From NCBI GenBank assembly GCA_002691605.1, contig NZID01000005.1, forward strand, positions 1 to 53,323: a DNA stretch of 53,323 nucleotides, written 5' to 3'. Source of the DNA: Crocinitomicaceae bacterium (GTDB taxonomy: Bacteria; Bacteroidota; Bacteroidia; Flavobacteriales_D; Parvicellaceae). Below, piece after piece: positions 37,638-47,433 of this stretch (within the stretch, counting starts at the first letter, position 1; each line of letters opens with the position of its first letter). Position numbers and translations under genes: made by a program. The notes below the pieces were generated by a model that worked only from the letters and a program-made list of their open reading frames with translations, made no database searches and was not told the origin of the DNA.

Positions 37638-38915
37638 ATGGATCATCCATTAATTCCTTTAGCAGAAAGAATAAGACCTAAATCATTTGATAATTTCATT
37701 GGTCAAAAACACTTAATTGGTGAAAATGGACCTATTAAAAAGGCTGTCAGAAATGGAGCTATTCCCTCAATGATTCTATGGGGGCCTCCAGGCGTAGGGA
37801 AAACAACTTTAGCTGAAATAATTGCAAATGAATTAGATAGACCTTTTTATTCTCTATCTGCGATAAGCTCAGGTGTAAAAGATATCAGAAAAATTATTGA
37901 AAATGTTAAAAATCAAGGAATATTCGGTAAAGGAAATGCTTTGTTATTTATTGATGAAATTCATAGATTTAGTAAATCTCAACAGGATGCCTTACTATCA
38001 GCAGTAGAAAAAGGACTTATAACCTTAATTGGTGCAACAACTGAAAACCCATCTTTTGAAGTAATTCCAGCATTAAGATCCAGAGCTCAAGTTTTTGTAT
38101 TAAAAAATCATAATCAAAATGATTTATTAAAGTTTTTAGAATGTGCAATAAATGACCAGTATATTCAAAAAATAAATCCCACTTTAAAAGAAACTGAAGC
38201 CTTAATTAGAATTTCTGGTGGAGATGCAAGAAAATTATTAAATGCTTTTGAACTAGTTGTCCAAAATTTAGATCCCGACCAAAAGGAAATTGACAATGAA
38301 TTAGTGCAAAATTCCATTCAACAAAATTTAGCGCAATATGATAAAAAGGGGGAAATACATTATGATATTATATCTGCATTTATTAAATCTATAAGAGGAA
38401 GTGATCCTAATGCTGCAGTGTATTGGCTCGCTAGAATGGTAGAGGGAAATGAAGATCCCAAATTTATAGCTAGAAGAATGATTATTGCAGCTTCTGAAGA
38501 CATTGGAATGGCCAATCCAACTGCACTTATAATGGCTAATAATTGTTTTGAAGCTATTGATAAGATTGGATGGCCAGAAGGAAGGATTGTATTATCTCAA
38601 TGTGCTATATATCTTGCAATGTCACCCAAAAGTAATTCCTCTTACCTAGCAATTAATAAAGCACAATCTTTAGCAAGAGAATTGGGAGATTTAAGTGTTC
38701 CTTTACATTTAAGAAATTCGCCAACTGCTCTTATGAAGGAATTAAATTATGGAGAAAATTACCAATACAGTCATGACCATAAAAATGAATTACACCAACA
38801 AGAATTCATGCCTGAAGAAATTAAGGGAAATACTATTTACATAGCTAAAAACAATAAAAAAGAAAAGGAATATCGTTTAATGGTAGAAAAAATATGGAAA
38901 GGAAAGTATACCTGA
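37638..38915 (+). CDS. rarA: AAA+ recombination/replication factor RarA (MgsA)
   Basis: PLAERIRPKSFDNFIGQKHLIGENGP, LWGPPGVGKTTLAEIIA, LFIDEIHRFSKSQQDALL, GATTENPSFEV. ATG 37638 preferred over TTG 37614. Confidence 0.96.
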   Translation: MDHPLIPLAERIRPKSFDNFIGQKHLIGENGPIKKAVRNGAIPSMILWGPPGVGKTTLAEIIANELDRPFYSLSAISSGVKDIRKIIENVKNQGIFGKGNALLFIDEIHRFSKSQQDALLSAVEKGLITLIGATTENPSFEVIPALRSRAQVFVLKNHNQNDLLKFLECAINDQYIQKINPTLKETEALIRISGGDARKLLNAFELVVQNLDPDQKEIDNELVQNSIQQNLAQYDKKGEIHYDIISAFIKSIRGSDPNAAVYWLARMVEGNEDPKFIARRMIIAASEDIGMANPTALIMANNCFEAIDKIGWPEGRIVLSQCAIYLAMSPKSNSSYLAINKAQSLARELGDLSVPLHLRNSPTALMKELNYGENYQYSHDHKNELHQQEFMPEEIKGNTIYIAKNNKKEKEYRLMVEKIWKGKYT

Positions 38916-38956
38916 ATTGAGATTTTATCCAACATAAAATATGTTAATTTTAAAAA

Positions 38957-40522
38957 GTGAAAAAAAAGTATTTATTTTTTCTGTTAGTATTCATTCTTTT
39001 AGGTTGCAATAAACGAGATCACAAAGTTAGTTGGAATGGTCATTATATTTTACCAATTAGTATAGATACAATAAATGCTGCAAAAATATTAGGCGTTGAT
39101 CATTTAACTTTAAGCAATGATGAAACCCATTGTATTTATAACAATAACTTTGAATTTCTCCAATTAGAACAAAGTGACCTACTTCCTAATCTAAATTTCA
39201 ATTGGAGAGATACTCTTGAAATTCCCAGTCTAATTCATGGAATTGCATTTCCTCCAGGCTTTGAAATTCCAATTTCGTATAATGAAAATGAAGTTTTTAA
39301 TTTGGGAGATGTTCAAATTAAAGAAATTAATTTTAATAGTTTAAAACTGAAATATACCATTAAGAGTAATATAAATGGTCAATTATACTTAATTCTAAAG
39401 ATCCCAACTGCACAGGATAATTTAGGAATTGAATTTACAGACACTATACAAATACCCAGCAGCAATGGAGTCTTACAGACATTCGAAGGAAGTATTTATC
39501 TTGATAATTATCTATTTGATCTTTCTAAAAACAATTCCTCATTCAACAATATAAGTACCTCTATCAGGTTTGGATTTTCATCAAATAATACTCAAAATAT
39601 CCTATTTAATAACGAAGATTTTCTTTCTATTAATTTAAATTTAGAAGAATTAGATATAAATTCCGTCTATGGATATCTTGGTAATAAGAAAATTAGTGAC
39701 ACCAGTGAATTTGAGATTTTGGCAACTGAAAACTTCTCCTCTAGTTCAATTACTATTGAAGACCCTGAACTAAACGTTATTATAGAAAATGGTGTAGGTG
39801 TTGATGCACAAATTAAAATAAATGAGGTTTTATTTAAGAAGGATCAGGCCTCTTTTTCTTTACAACATCCTATTATTGGACAAACCATTAATCTTTCTAG
39901 AGCTGTAGAAGTTGCTGGTCAATATCAATACGGAAATGCTGAAATAAATTTTACCAATCAAAACTCTAATTTAAAAGAAATCATTAGTTTATTTCCTGAA
40001 AAAATAGATTTGAAATATGAATTGGAAACCAATCCCTTGGGAAATCATTCTGCTTTTAATGACTTTTATAAAAGCCCTCATTCTATCAGTATTAATTCAG
40101 ATTTGAAAATTCCTCTTAAGTTTAATTTAAATCATTTTAAGTATTCAGATACCATTAGCTTTAATATTATAGAAAATATCCAACCCAACCATGCTATAAT
40201 TGGTATTAAAATAGAAAATGAATTTCCAATTAACTGCTGCTTATCAGTTAAGTTTTTAAACGGCGACTCCCTTTTAATTGACTCTAACTGTATTGCTTCA
40301 GCTAGTGTTGATAGTAGTGGATTACTAATACAATCCAATTTATCAAATATGGAAATTCATTTAGACAGTGCTACTACTAATTATTTGATTAATGAAAAGA
40401 AATTCATTTTTGAAATGATTTTTAACAGTGCAGATAACTCCTTAAATTTTCCAGTACTCGATTTTCAAAACTTATATTACAAAATAGATTTAGAACTAAA
40501 TACTGAAATAGAAATCAATTGA
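38957..40522 (+). CDS. Large putative lipoprotein, beta-rich, uncharacterised
   Basis: GTG start; MKKKYLFFLLVFILLGCNK lipobox; no recognised domain. Confidence 0.7.
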   Translation: MKKKYLFFLLVFILLGCNKRDHKVSWNGHYILPISIDTINAAKILGVDHLTLSNDETHCIYNNNFEFLQLEQSDLLPNLNFNWRDTLEIPSLIHGIAFPPGFEIPISYNENEVFNLGDVQIKEINFNSLKLKYTIKSNINGQLYLILKIPTAQDNLGIEFTDTIQIPSSNGVLQTFEGSIYLDNYLFDLSKNNSSFNNISTSIRFGFSSNNTQNILFNNEDFLSINLNLEELDINSVYGYLGNKKISDTSEFEILATENFSSSSITIEDPELNVIIENGVGVDAQIKINEVLFKKDQASFSLQHPIIGQTINLSRAVEVAGQYQYGNAEINFTNQNSNLKEIISLFPEKIDLKYELETNPLGNHSAFNDFYKSPHSISINSDLKIPLKFNLNHFKYSDTISFNIIENIQPNHAIIGIKIENEFPINCCLSVKFLNGDSLLIDSNCIASASVDSSGLLIQSNLSNMEIHLDSATTNYLINEKKFIFEMIFNSADNSLNFPVLDFQNLYYKIDLELNTEIEIN

Positions 40523-41679
40523 AAAAATTAATATTTATAATATTTAGTATAATTAGTTATGAAATTAACGCTCTAAGTGCTGATAGTTTAAAAAAACTAG
40601 TTGTTATAAATCAAACTCAATTTTCTTTTGGATCTTCACACCTTAATAAAAAAATTTTTAATAAACTCTATTTTGGCGGGAAGTTAAATGATAATGACAA
40701 AGGAAAGATAAACTCCATTAATCAATTACAAAGAAGCGGCTTGGAATTGGATCTAAATGTTGGATCACAATTTTATATAAATGAAAAAATTTGGTATGTT
40801 AATTTTCAAAATATTATTACTACTGCAGGACAATATGAACAAGGTTTATTTGACTTATTTTTTAGAGGGAATTCCGAATTGAATCAAGAAATTTCATTAA
40901 CAAAAACTGCTTTTCATCTTAGAAATCATCATTTATTTCATTTTGGAAAATTCCATAAATTTGGAAGAGTAGGAATTACTCTTGGCAGTATAAATCAAGA
41001 ATATAATATTCGGTTTGGAGAAAATAATTATGTAGATCTAACTGATCCCTACCAATGGAATATTATGAGTAGTCCTGATATTTTTTTTATAGAAAATACT
41101 TCTGATTTTTTACAAAAAAATGGCAATAGTTTAGGATTTGATTTAGAAATTTCAAATTCAAACTATGAAAAAGCACTTCAATACAATTTAGCAATTTATA
41201 ATTTAGGTGCTATTTTACTTCATAATAACTTAAAAAAAATTTCTTACGACACGAATTTTACATATTCTGGTTTATCTTTAAATCAAATTTTAAATACCGA
41301 TAGTTCCGATAATTGGCTAAATGATTTTAAACCAAAAATAGATTCTGTAAATAGACTAATAATTACCCCTTTTCAAATAAGCGCTAGTATCAATTATCAA
41401 AAACATAATTTTAATTATTATACTGGGGTTTTTTACAGATACAATTCTCAGTACTTGCCAAAAGTATATTTAGGAATGAATTATACCATAAAAAATAAAT
41501 TGATTTTAGGTGGTGTATTAAGTTATGGAGGATATACTAAACTACAAATTGGAATTGATTCTGAAATTCAATTTCAAAAATTCAAAGCAAAACTAATTAT
41601 TCAAAATTTCACCAACTTTATTCCTCCAATGAATAGATCTTTTGGAGTGTTTTTAAATTTATCGTATTGTTTAATTTAA
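40519..41679 (+). CDS. DUF5723-like outer-membrane protein
   Basis: Signal peptide; beta-barrel-like with GLELDLNVGSQFYINEKIW and C-terminal FLNLSYCLI; TTG start overlaps the upstream stop (ATTGA). Confidence 0.55.
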   Translation: MKKLIFIIFSIISYEINALSADSLKKLVVINQTQFSFGSSHLNKKIFNKLYFGGKLNDNDKGKINSINQLQRSGLELDLNVGSQFYINEKIWYVNFQNIITTAGQYEQGLFDLFFRGNSELNQEISLTKTAFHLRNHHLFHFGKFHKFGRVGITLGSINQEYNIRFGENNYVDLTDPYQWNIMSSPDIFFIENTSDFLQKNGNSLGFDLEISNSNYEKALQYNLAIYNLGAILLHNNLKKISYDTNFTYSGLSLNQILNTDSSDNWLNDFKPKIDSVNRLIITPFQISASINYQKHNFNYYTGVFYRYNSQYLPKVYLGMNYTIKNKLILGGVLSYGGYTKLQIGIDSEIQFQKFKAKLIIQNFTNFIPPMNRSFGVFLNLSYCLI

Positions 41680-41682
41680 GAT

Positions 41683-41690
41683 TAACTTTG
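41683..41690 (+). promoter_or_regulatory. -7 box TAACTTTG
   Basis: Exact TAnnTTTG, 4 nt upstream of ATG 41695. Confidence 0.55.
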
Positions 41691-41694
41691 TAAA

Positions 41695-42894
41695 ATGAGA
41701 ATAATTATTATATCAATATTGCTAAATATTATTTCCTTTAATATAAGTTCTCAGTCTTTAATTAGTGAAACCAATACTATAGAAAATCTTTTTTTAGTTA
41801 CTAAAAATGACGGTGGAGAATACATTGGTGAGATTATTTCGGATGATGGAAGGGAAATATTAATGGTAACTAAATCAATTGGTAAATTATTTATCAATAA
41901 ATCTGATATTAAATCAATTACTAAAGTAAATGAAAAAATTTCCGAAAGAAAAAATGGAGAATTTCGTTCATCTGGTCCATTTACAACAAGGTACTATTTT
42001 ACTAATAATGCCTTGCCTATAAAGAAAAATGAAAATTATGCATTAATTCATGTATATGGACCTGAAGTACATTTTAGTGTAGCTAATAAAACTTCTATTG
42101 GAATTATGGCAAGTTGGATTGCCAGTCCTATAGCAATGGTTATCAAACAACAAGTCTTCAGTAAAAATAAAGTTCACTTTTCTATTGGAAGTATTTTAGG
42201 ATCTTCTGGTTATATAAATCAAGGGCAAACCTTTGGCGGATTACATTGGGGAACTTTAACCTTTGGTGACAGAATATCTAATATTAGTTTTTCTGCTGGG
42301 TTAGCTCACATAAATTGGCCATCAAATAATACCAATTTTATGAGCGGAATGAGAGAAATAGGTGAAAGGTATTCATACGACTATTATGATTCTAATCATG
42401 TGTATTTTAATCAGGAAATGCAAGACGATTACAATGCGCTGTATGCATTTGAAGACTCTTTAAATATTTCTTGGAATTGGGGTTGGAATGGAAATAATAA
42501 TAATTCAAGATACTTATATAAAAATAAGCAAATGGCTACTGTAATTGGAGTTTCTGGAATAGCTCCAGTTGGTAGAAAAGCCAGCTTTATATTCGATTCT
42601 ATGGTATTTATAACAAATAACCAACAGATGTCCTACAAAAAAGATTCGATATATGTAGAATACGAAGGTGGTAATCCCAACGGAAATAGTTCATTCACTG
42701 CAAAATATGGTAGAGGATTTATAAATGATAAAACTACAAGTAATATTACTTTTATTCTAATGCCTGGTATGAGATTTAATAAATCTTATGATAAAGCTTT
42801 TCAAGTTGCCTTAGCTGGGTTTATAAATTATGATGAAGTAGATGGTTTAGTATCAGCACCAGTTCCTATGATTTCTTGGCTTAGAAAGTTTTAA
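41695..42894 (+). CDS. Secreted/outer-membrane protein of unknown function
   Basis: Signal peptide; GGEYIGEIISDDGREILMVTKSIGKLFINKSDIKSI followed by barrel-like strands. Confidence 0.6.
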   Translation: MRIIIISILLNIISFNISSQSLISETNTIENLFLVTKNDGGEYIGEIISDDGREILMVTKSIGKLFINKSDIKSITKVNEKISERKNGEFRSSGPFTTRYYFTNNALPIKKNENYALIHVYGPEVHFSVANKTSIGIMASWIASPIAMVIKQQVFSKNKVHFSIGSILGSSGYINQGQTFGGLHWGTLTFGDRISNISFSAGLAHINWPSNNTNFMSGMREIGERYSYDYYDSNHVYFNQEMQDDYNALYAFEDSLNISWNWGWNGNNNNSRYLYKNKQMATVIGVSGIAPVGRKASFIFDSMVFITNNQQMSYKKDSIYVEYEGGNPNGNSSFTAKYGRGFINDKTTSNITFILMPGMRFNKSYDKAFQVALAGFINYDEVDGLVSAPVPMISWLRKF

Positions 42895-44131
42895 TTAGTT
42901 CTAATCTCAATAAATTTAAAACCGAAATTGAAGAAACATGAATATTCCTTTCTCTATTATAACCCAATTTTAGTTTTTTAGAAACCACACCACCACTGTT
43001 AGCTACAGCTATCCATACCGTACCAACTGGTTTTTCTAGGGTACCTCCATTAGGGCCTGCTATTCCAGTGGTAGATATACCATAATCTGTAGATAGCTTT
43101 ATTCTAACTCCAATAGCCATTTGTTCAGCGACCTGTTTAGAAACGGCTCCATTTTTATTTATAATTTCTTCATCTACACCTAATAAATCTATTTTAGATT
43201 GATTACTATAACTAATTATACTTCCATTAAAATAAGAAGAACTTCCGCTAATATTAGTAATCATCTTGGAGACTGTACCTCCGGTACAACTTTCAGCTGT
43301 TGAAACAGTTAATTTGTTCGCCATTAGTAATTTTCCTACTTCACTTTCCATGGAAGCATTTCCATAACCATAAATTTCATTGGGTATTAAATCTTTTAAT
43401 TTTTCAATAGCTGTATGAATTTTATTTTCCAAAACTTTGTTTTCGACTCCAATGGCAGTAAGTCTTAACTTTACAATTCCCGGTGAGGGTAAATAGGCCA
43501 GTTTAATATTATTATCATCTAAATATTCTTCCCAAGACTTAATGATTTCGGCTAAAAATGATTCTCCCATACCATGGGTTCTTATTGTTTTATTTAAAAC
43601 TACTTTTTTACCCCCTATTTTAGATAATAACTTTGAAAAAACATGCTCTTGCATAATTCCTTTCATTTCATATGGAACTCCTGGGAGAGAAATATATATT
43701 ACATCTTCTTTTTCAAACCACATTCCACTTGCCGTTCCTCTTGGATTTGGAAGAATAGTACATTTTTTAGGCAGTAAAGCTTGGTCTTTATTGGATTTTA
43801 ATATAGGTCTATTTACTCTTTTAAAATATTCAACTATTTTTCTTTCCACTTCCTTATTTAATTCAAGATTAGTATTAAAATATTCACAAAGAGTATGCTT
43901 GGTAATATCGTCTTTAGTAGGGCCTAATCCTCCAGTAATTAAAACTAAATCGGATCTTAAAGAAGCATTATATAATGCATTTATAATCTCTTTTTTATCG
44001 TCTGAAATAACAACTCCATTGGTGATAGAAAGACCTAAGTTATTTAGCTGTTCCCCAATCCAAGATGCATTAGTGTTGATAGTCTGGCCTATTAATAATT
44101 CGTCTCCTATGGAAATTACAGTACAATTCAC
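42881..44131 (-). CDS. cinA: CinA family protein (nicotinamide-nucleotide amidohydrolase / MoCF-like)
   Basis: ISIGDELLIGQTINTNASWI, ITGGLGPTKDDITK, STAESCTGGTVSKMIT, GISTTGIAGPNGGTLEKPVGTVWIAV. Confidence 0.96.
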   Translation of the reverse strand: MNCTVISIGDELLIGQTINTNASWIGEQLNNLGLSITNGVVISDDKKEIINALYNASLRSDLVLITGGLGPTKDDITKHTLCEYFNTNLELNKEVERKIVEYFKRVNRPILKSNKDQALLPKKCTILPNPRGTASGMWFEKEDVIYISLPGVPYEMKGIMQEHVFSKLLSKIGGKKVVLNKTIRTHGMGESFLAEIIKSWEEYLDDNNIKLAYLPSPGIVKLRLTAIGVENKVLENKIHTAIEKLKDLIPNEIYGYGNASMESEVGKLLMANKLTVSTAESCTGGTVSKMITNISGSSSYFNGSIISYSNQSKIDLLGVDEEIINKNGAVSKQVAEQMAIGVRIKLSTDYGISTTGIAGPNGGTLEKPVGTVWIAVANSGGVVSKKLKLGYNRERNIHVSSISVLNLLRLELIKTF

Positions 44132-44209
44132 TTTGTTAAATTATAAATTAAGTTTTGCATTTTAGGAAATAGTTTGGCAATTTTTTTAATATATTCAAAT
44201 AAAAAAATT

Positions 44210-44974
44210 ATGAAAAAAAATAAAACCAATTTTATTACTATTTTAATATCTATTTTTTTCGTTAATTCTATTTATTGTCAAATAAATATTAATAAGATTT
44301 CCAAAGAAATCAAGACTAAACTTCCTACTGAAAAAAAACCAACTAATAATATTTTAAGTAATGATGAAGTAATTAAAGGACTTAAAGAGGCTTTGTATTT
44401 GGGTGTTGAAAAAAGTACTGAAAAAGCTTCAGCTATAGGAGGATTTTTAAAAAATGATTTGATTAGAATCCCTTTCCCTGAAGAGGCTAAGAGTGTCAGA
44501 GACAAAGCAATGCAATGGGGATTAGATAGAAAAGTGGAAAAATTTGAACAAACATTAAACGAAGCAGCCGAAGAAGCCTGTAAAACTGCTGCTCCAATTT
44601 TTGTAAATGCCATTAAAAATATGAGCCTTTCAGATGGATTTAAAATTTTAAATGGTGCAGATAATGCTGCTACAGTATTTTTAAAAACACAAACGAACTC
44701 TCAACTTTATTCATTATTTTTCCCGGAAGTAAAAAAGGCTATTGATAAAGAACAACTAACCACCTATTGGTCTCCACTTGTAACCAAATACAATCAATCA
44801 ACAAGAATAAGCGGCAAAGAAAAAGTGGAAACAGATTTAAATAAATATGTTACTGAAAGAGCTATTCATGGATTATTTAAATTAGTAGCTATTCAAGAGA
44901 AAGAAATTAGAAAGAATCCTCTTCAAAGAACATCTGAGATTTTGAAAAAAGTTTTTAGTTCTATAGATCCGTAA
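44210..44974 (+). CDS. DUF4197-like secreted protein
   Basis: Signal peptide ILISIFFVNSIYCQ; SDEVIKGLKEALYLGVEKSTEKAS, FFPEVKKAIDKEQLT. Confidence 0.8.
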   Translation: MKKNKTNFITILISIFFVNSIYCQININKISKEIKTKLPTEKKPTNNILSNDEVIKGLKEALYLGVEKSTEKASAIGGFLKNDLIRIPFPEEAKSVRDKAMQWGLDRKVEKFEQTLNEAAEEACKTAAPIFVNAIKNMSLSDGFKILNGADNAATVFLKTQTNSQLYSLFFPEVKKAIDKEQLTTYWSPLVTKYNQSTRISGKEKVETDLNKYVTERAIHGLFKLVAIQEKEIRKNPLQRTSEILKKVFSSIDP

Positions 44975-44989
44975 CTCTAATTTTTTACA

Positions 44990-44997
44990 TAAATTTA
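44990..44997 (+). promoter_or_regulatory. Candidate -7-like box TAAATTTA
   Basis: TAnnTTTA 4 nt upstream of ATG 45002; same layout as at 1598 and 52969. Confidence 0.4.
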
Positions 44998-45001
44998 AGT
45001 G

Positions 45002-45892
45002 ATGCAGCAAGAAATAAGATCATCTAACGAGACTATTCCGGCTACTGAGCTAATTATAACAGATAAAGGTAGGATTTATCACTTAGATCTAGAACCCAAC
45101 GAAATTGGTTTAACTATTATTCTTGTAGGAGATCAAGAACGTGTTCCAACAATTTCAAAATATTTTGATAGAATAGAAATAAAAAGAGAAAAAAGAGAAT
45201 TTGTTACCCATACTGGACTTTTAAATAATAAAAGAGTTTCAGTCATTTCTACTGGAATTGGTTGTGATAATATTGATATAGTAGTTAATGAGTTAGACGC
45301 TTTAGTAAATATTGATTTTAAGAACAAGAAAATCAAAAATGAACATACCTCATTAAATCTAGTTCGAATAGGTACATGCGGTGGATTGCAGAAAGAAATT
45401 CCTGTTGACGAATTTGTTTTATCTACTTACGGACTTGGATTTGATGGGCTTTTAGCATTTTATAATCCACAATATAATTTAGATGAGTTAGCTCTTCAAA
45501 AAGCTTTTTTACAACAAATTCCTTGGCCAATTAATGCAAATCAACCTTATTTTGTCAAAGCAAGCGAATTCCTTTCTAAAAAAATGGGGAAAGGAATGCA
45601 CCAAGGGATTACGGCCACAGCCAACGGGTTTTATGGTCCACAAGGACGATCTTTAAGACTGTCTACTAAACTTCCAGACATGAATGAGTACCTAAATAGA
45701 TTTGAGTACAAAAAACATAAAATTTTAAATTTTGAAATGGAAACCTCTGCACTGTATGGTCTTAGTGCCCTACTTGGGCACCATGCTGTAACTATTTGCG
45801 CAGTTATCGGAAATAGATTTTCTAATACATTTTCTAAAGATTACAAAAAAGCAGTAGAAAACTTAGTGAATATAATTTTATCAAGAATTTAA
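45002..45892 (+). CDS. Nucleoside phosphorylase (uridine phosphorylase-like)
   Basis: IILVGDQERVPTISKYFD, VISTGIGCDNIDIVVNELDAL, RIGTCGGLQ, FEMETSALYGLSALLGH. Confidence 0.9.
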   Translation: MQQEIRSSNETIPATELIITDKGRIYHLDLEPNEIGLTIILVGDQERVPTISKYFDRIEIKREKREFVTHTGLLNNKRVSVISTGIGCDNIDIVVNELDALVNIDFKNKKIKNEHTSLNLVRIGTCGGLQKEIPVDEFVLSTYGLGFDGLLAFYNPQYNLDELALQKAFLQQIPWPINANQPYFVKASEFLSKKMGKGMHQGITATANGFYGPQGRSLRLSTKLPDMNEYLNRFEYKKHKILNFEMETSALYGLSALLGHHAVTICAVIGNRFSNTFSKDYKKAVENLVNIILSRI

Positions 45893-45939
45893 AATTATCT
45901 TCTTAAAACCTTTATTGATAATTTACGTTATACTATTTG

Positions 45940-46815
45940 ATGAAAAATGCTAAACAAATTAGTGCACTTGTTAGTTTATTAGATGATCCTGATCTGAAAA
46001 TATATAAGCAAGTTAAAAATCAATTACTTGAATTAGGGAAAGAATGCATTCCCCAACTAGAAAATGCGAATTTTGAAAATGAGTTAAATTCGATTGTTAA
46101 AAGTAGAATTAAGGATTTAACTCATGAAATAAAACTGAAAGACATCTTAATTTCTCACAAAAAATGGATTCAACATCCGGTAAAGTTAATCGATGGAGCT
46201 ATACAATTAGATCAGTATTTTTTTCCAAATATTACAAACAATTTTATTCAAAAAGAAATTTCAGAAATTGTAAGGGAAGTTTCAAAGGGTCTTCATCAAA
46301 AAATGACCAATCTTGAAAAAGTTAATGTTATAAATGATGTACTTTATGACGATTATCAATTTCAAGGAGATAAACGAAATTATCACTCTCCAGAAAACTC
46401 ATCGATAGGAAAATTATTACAAAATAAAAAGGGAAATCCATTATCAAATTCAATTTTATATATAGAAATTGCTCGACAGTTGAATTTACCTATTATGGGT
46501 ATAAATTTACCCAATCATTTTATTGTTGGGTTTTTGAATGAAAAAAAATCCATTTTAGATAGCCATAACTATCATGTAGAAGATGTCATGTTTTACATTA
46601 ATCCTTTTAGTCAAGGGGTCATATTAAAAAAGGAAGATATTAAAGACTTTATCCAACAAATAAATGTAATCGAAAATAAATATTATTATGTACCCTGTCC
46701 ATTTTCTCATATTACTAAAAGAATTTTAAATAATCTAAATTTTTCTTTTAATTCAAGTAATGATATAACTCTGAAGAATGATATTAAAAAAATCCTAAAT
46801 ATCTATAAAAGGTAA
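45940..46815 (+). CDS. SirB1/transglutaminase-like superfamily protein
   Basis: NDVLYDDYQFQGDKRNYHSPENSSIGKLLQNKKGNPLSNSILYIEIARQLNLPIMGINLPNHFIVGFL. Confidence 0.75.
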   Translation: MKNAKQISALVSLLDDPDLKIYKQVKNQLLELGKECIPQLENANFENELNSIVKSRIKDLTHEIKLKDILISHKKWIQHPVKLIDGAIQLDQYFFPNITNNFIQKEISEIVREVSKGLHQKMTNLEKVNVINDVLYDDYQFQGDKRNYHSPENSSIGKLLQNKKGNPLSNSILYIEIARQLNLPIMGINLPNHFIVGFLNEKKSILDSHNYHVEDVMFYINPFSQGVILKKEDIKDFIQQINVIENKYYYVPCPFSHITKRILNNLNFSFNSSNDITLKNDIKKILNIYKR

Positions 46816-46870
46816 ATATTAATTTTTTAACATAAATCATAATGTAAATTTACCTAAATTTAAAGTCTAG

Positions 46871-47431
46871 ATGGGTTTGTTGAAATCTATAGAAAATGTA
46901 TTTAATAGCTCTAAAGAGTCTATTAAAAATAAAAACGGGAATATTTGTATATCTCACTTTGGAGAACTAGACTCAGATAAAATATCTGAAATTTGTGAAA
47001 GCACGGAAAATTATTTATTTGATATTGGTGCAGCAAAAAAAAATATTAAAATAATCTTTAATGTTCTTATAGAAGGTCTTCAAAACATCAAAAATCATGG
47101 GGCTTTTTCTAAAGAAGGTATACAACATTACTTTTTCAATATTTCTGTTTTTAATGAATATTTTATATGTTCCTTCTCCAACCTAATTGATAAAAATCAC
47201 ATTGCATCTTTATCAAATAATATTGATCATCTCAACACTCTTGACAAAATAGGACTAAAATCAATTTATTTAGAAACTCTGACCAATGGTAAAATATCTA
47301 AAAAAGGAGGAGCAGGTCTCGGCGTTATTATTATGGCAATGAAATCTAAAAATAAAATTGATTATCTGTACAATCCTATTGATGATGAATTATCTTTAGT
47401 AACATTAAATATTAAAGTAGATAAACTTTAA
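46871..47431 (+). CDS. SiaB-like / DUF6272 HATPase-family protein
   Basis: NIKIIFNVLIEGLQNIKNHGAFSKEGIQHYFF (N-box-like), KISKKGGAGLGVIIMAMKSKNKIDY (G-box-like). Confidence 0.7.
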   Translation: MGLLKSIENVFNSSKESIKNKNGNICISHFGELDSDKISEICESTENYLFDIGAAKKNIKIIFNVLIEGLQNIKNHGAFSKEGIQHYFFNISVFNEYFICSFSNLIDKNHIASLSNNIDHLNTLDKIGLKSIYLETLTNGKISKKGGAGLGVIIMAMKSKNKIDYLYNPIDDELSLVTLNIKVDKL

Positions 47432-47433
47432 TA

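Noticed and set aside
43542-44165. 207-aa plus-strand ORF opposite cinA
   Set aside because: It lies entirely antisense to the well-supported cinA frame and shows no recognisable motif; shadow ORF.
46811-46854. Possible hairpin GGTAAAT...ATTTACC upstream of the SiaB-like gene
   Set aside because: Only 7-bp AT-rich arms with a loop of about 30 nt; not convincing as a terminator or structured RNA.
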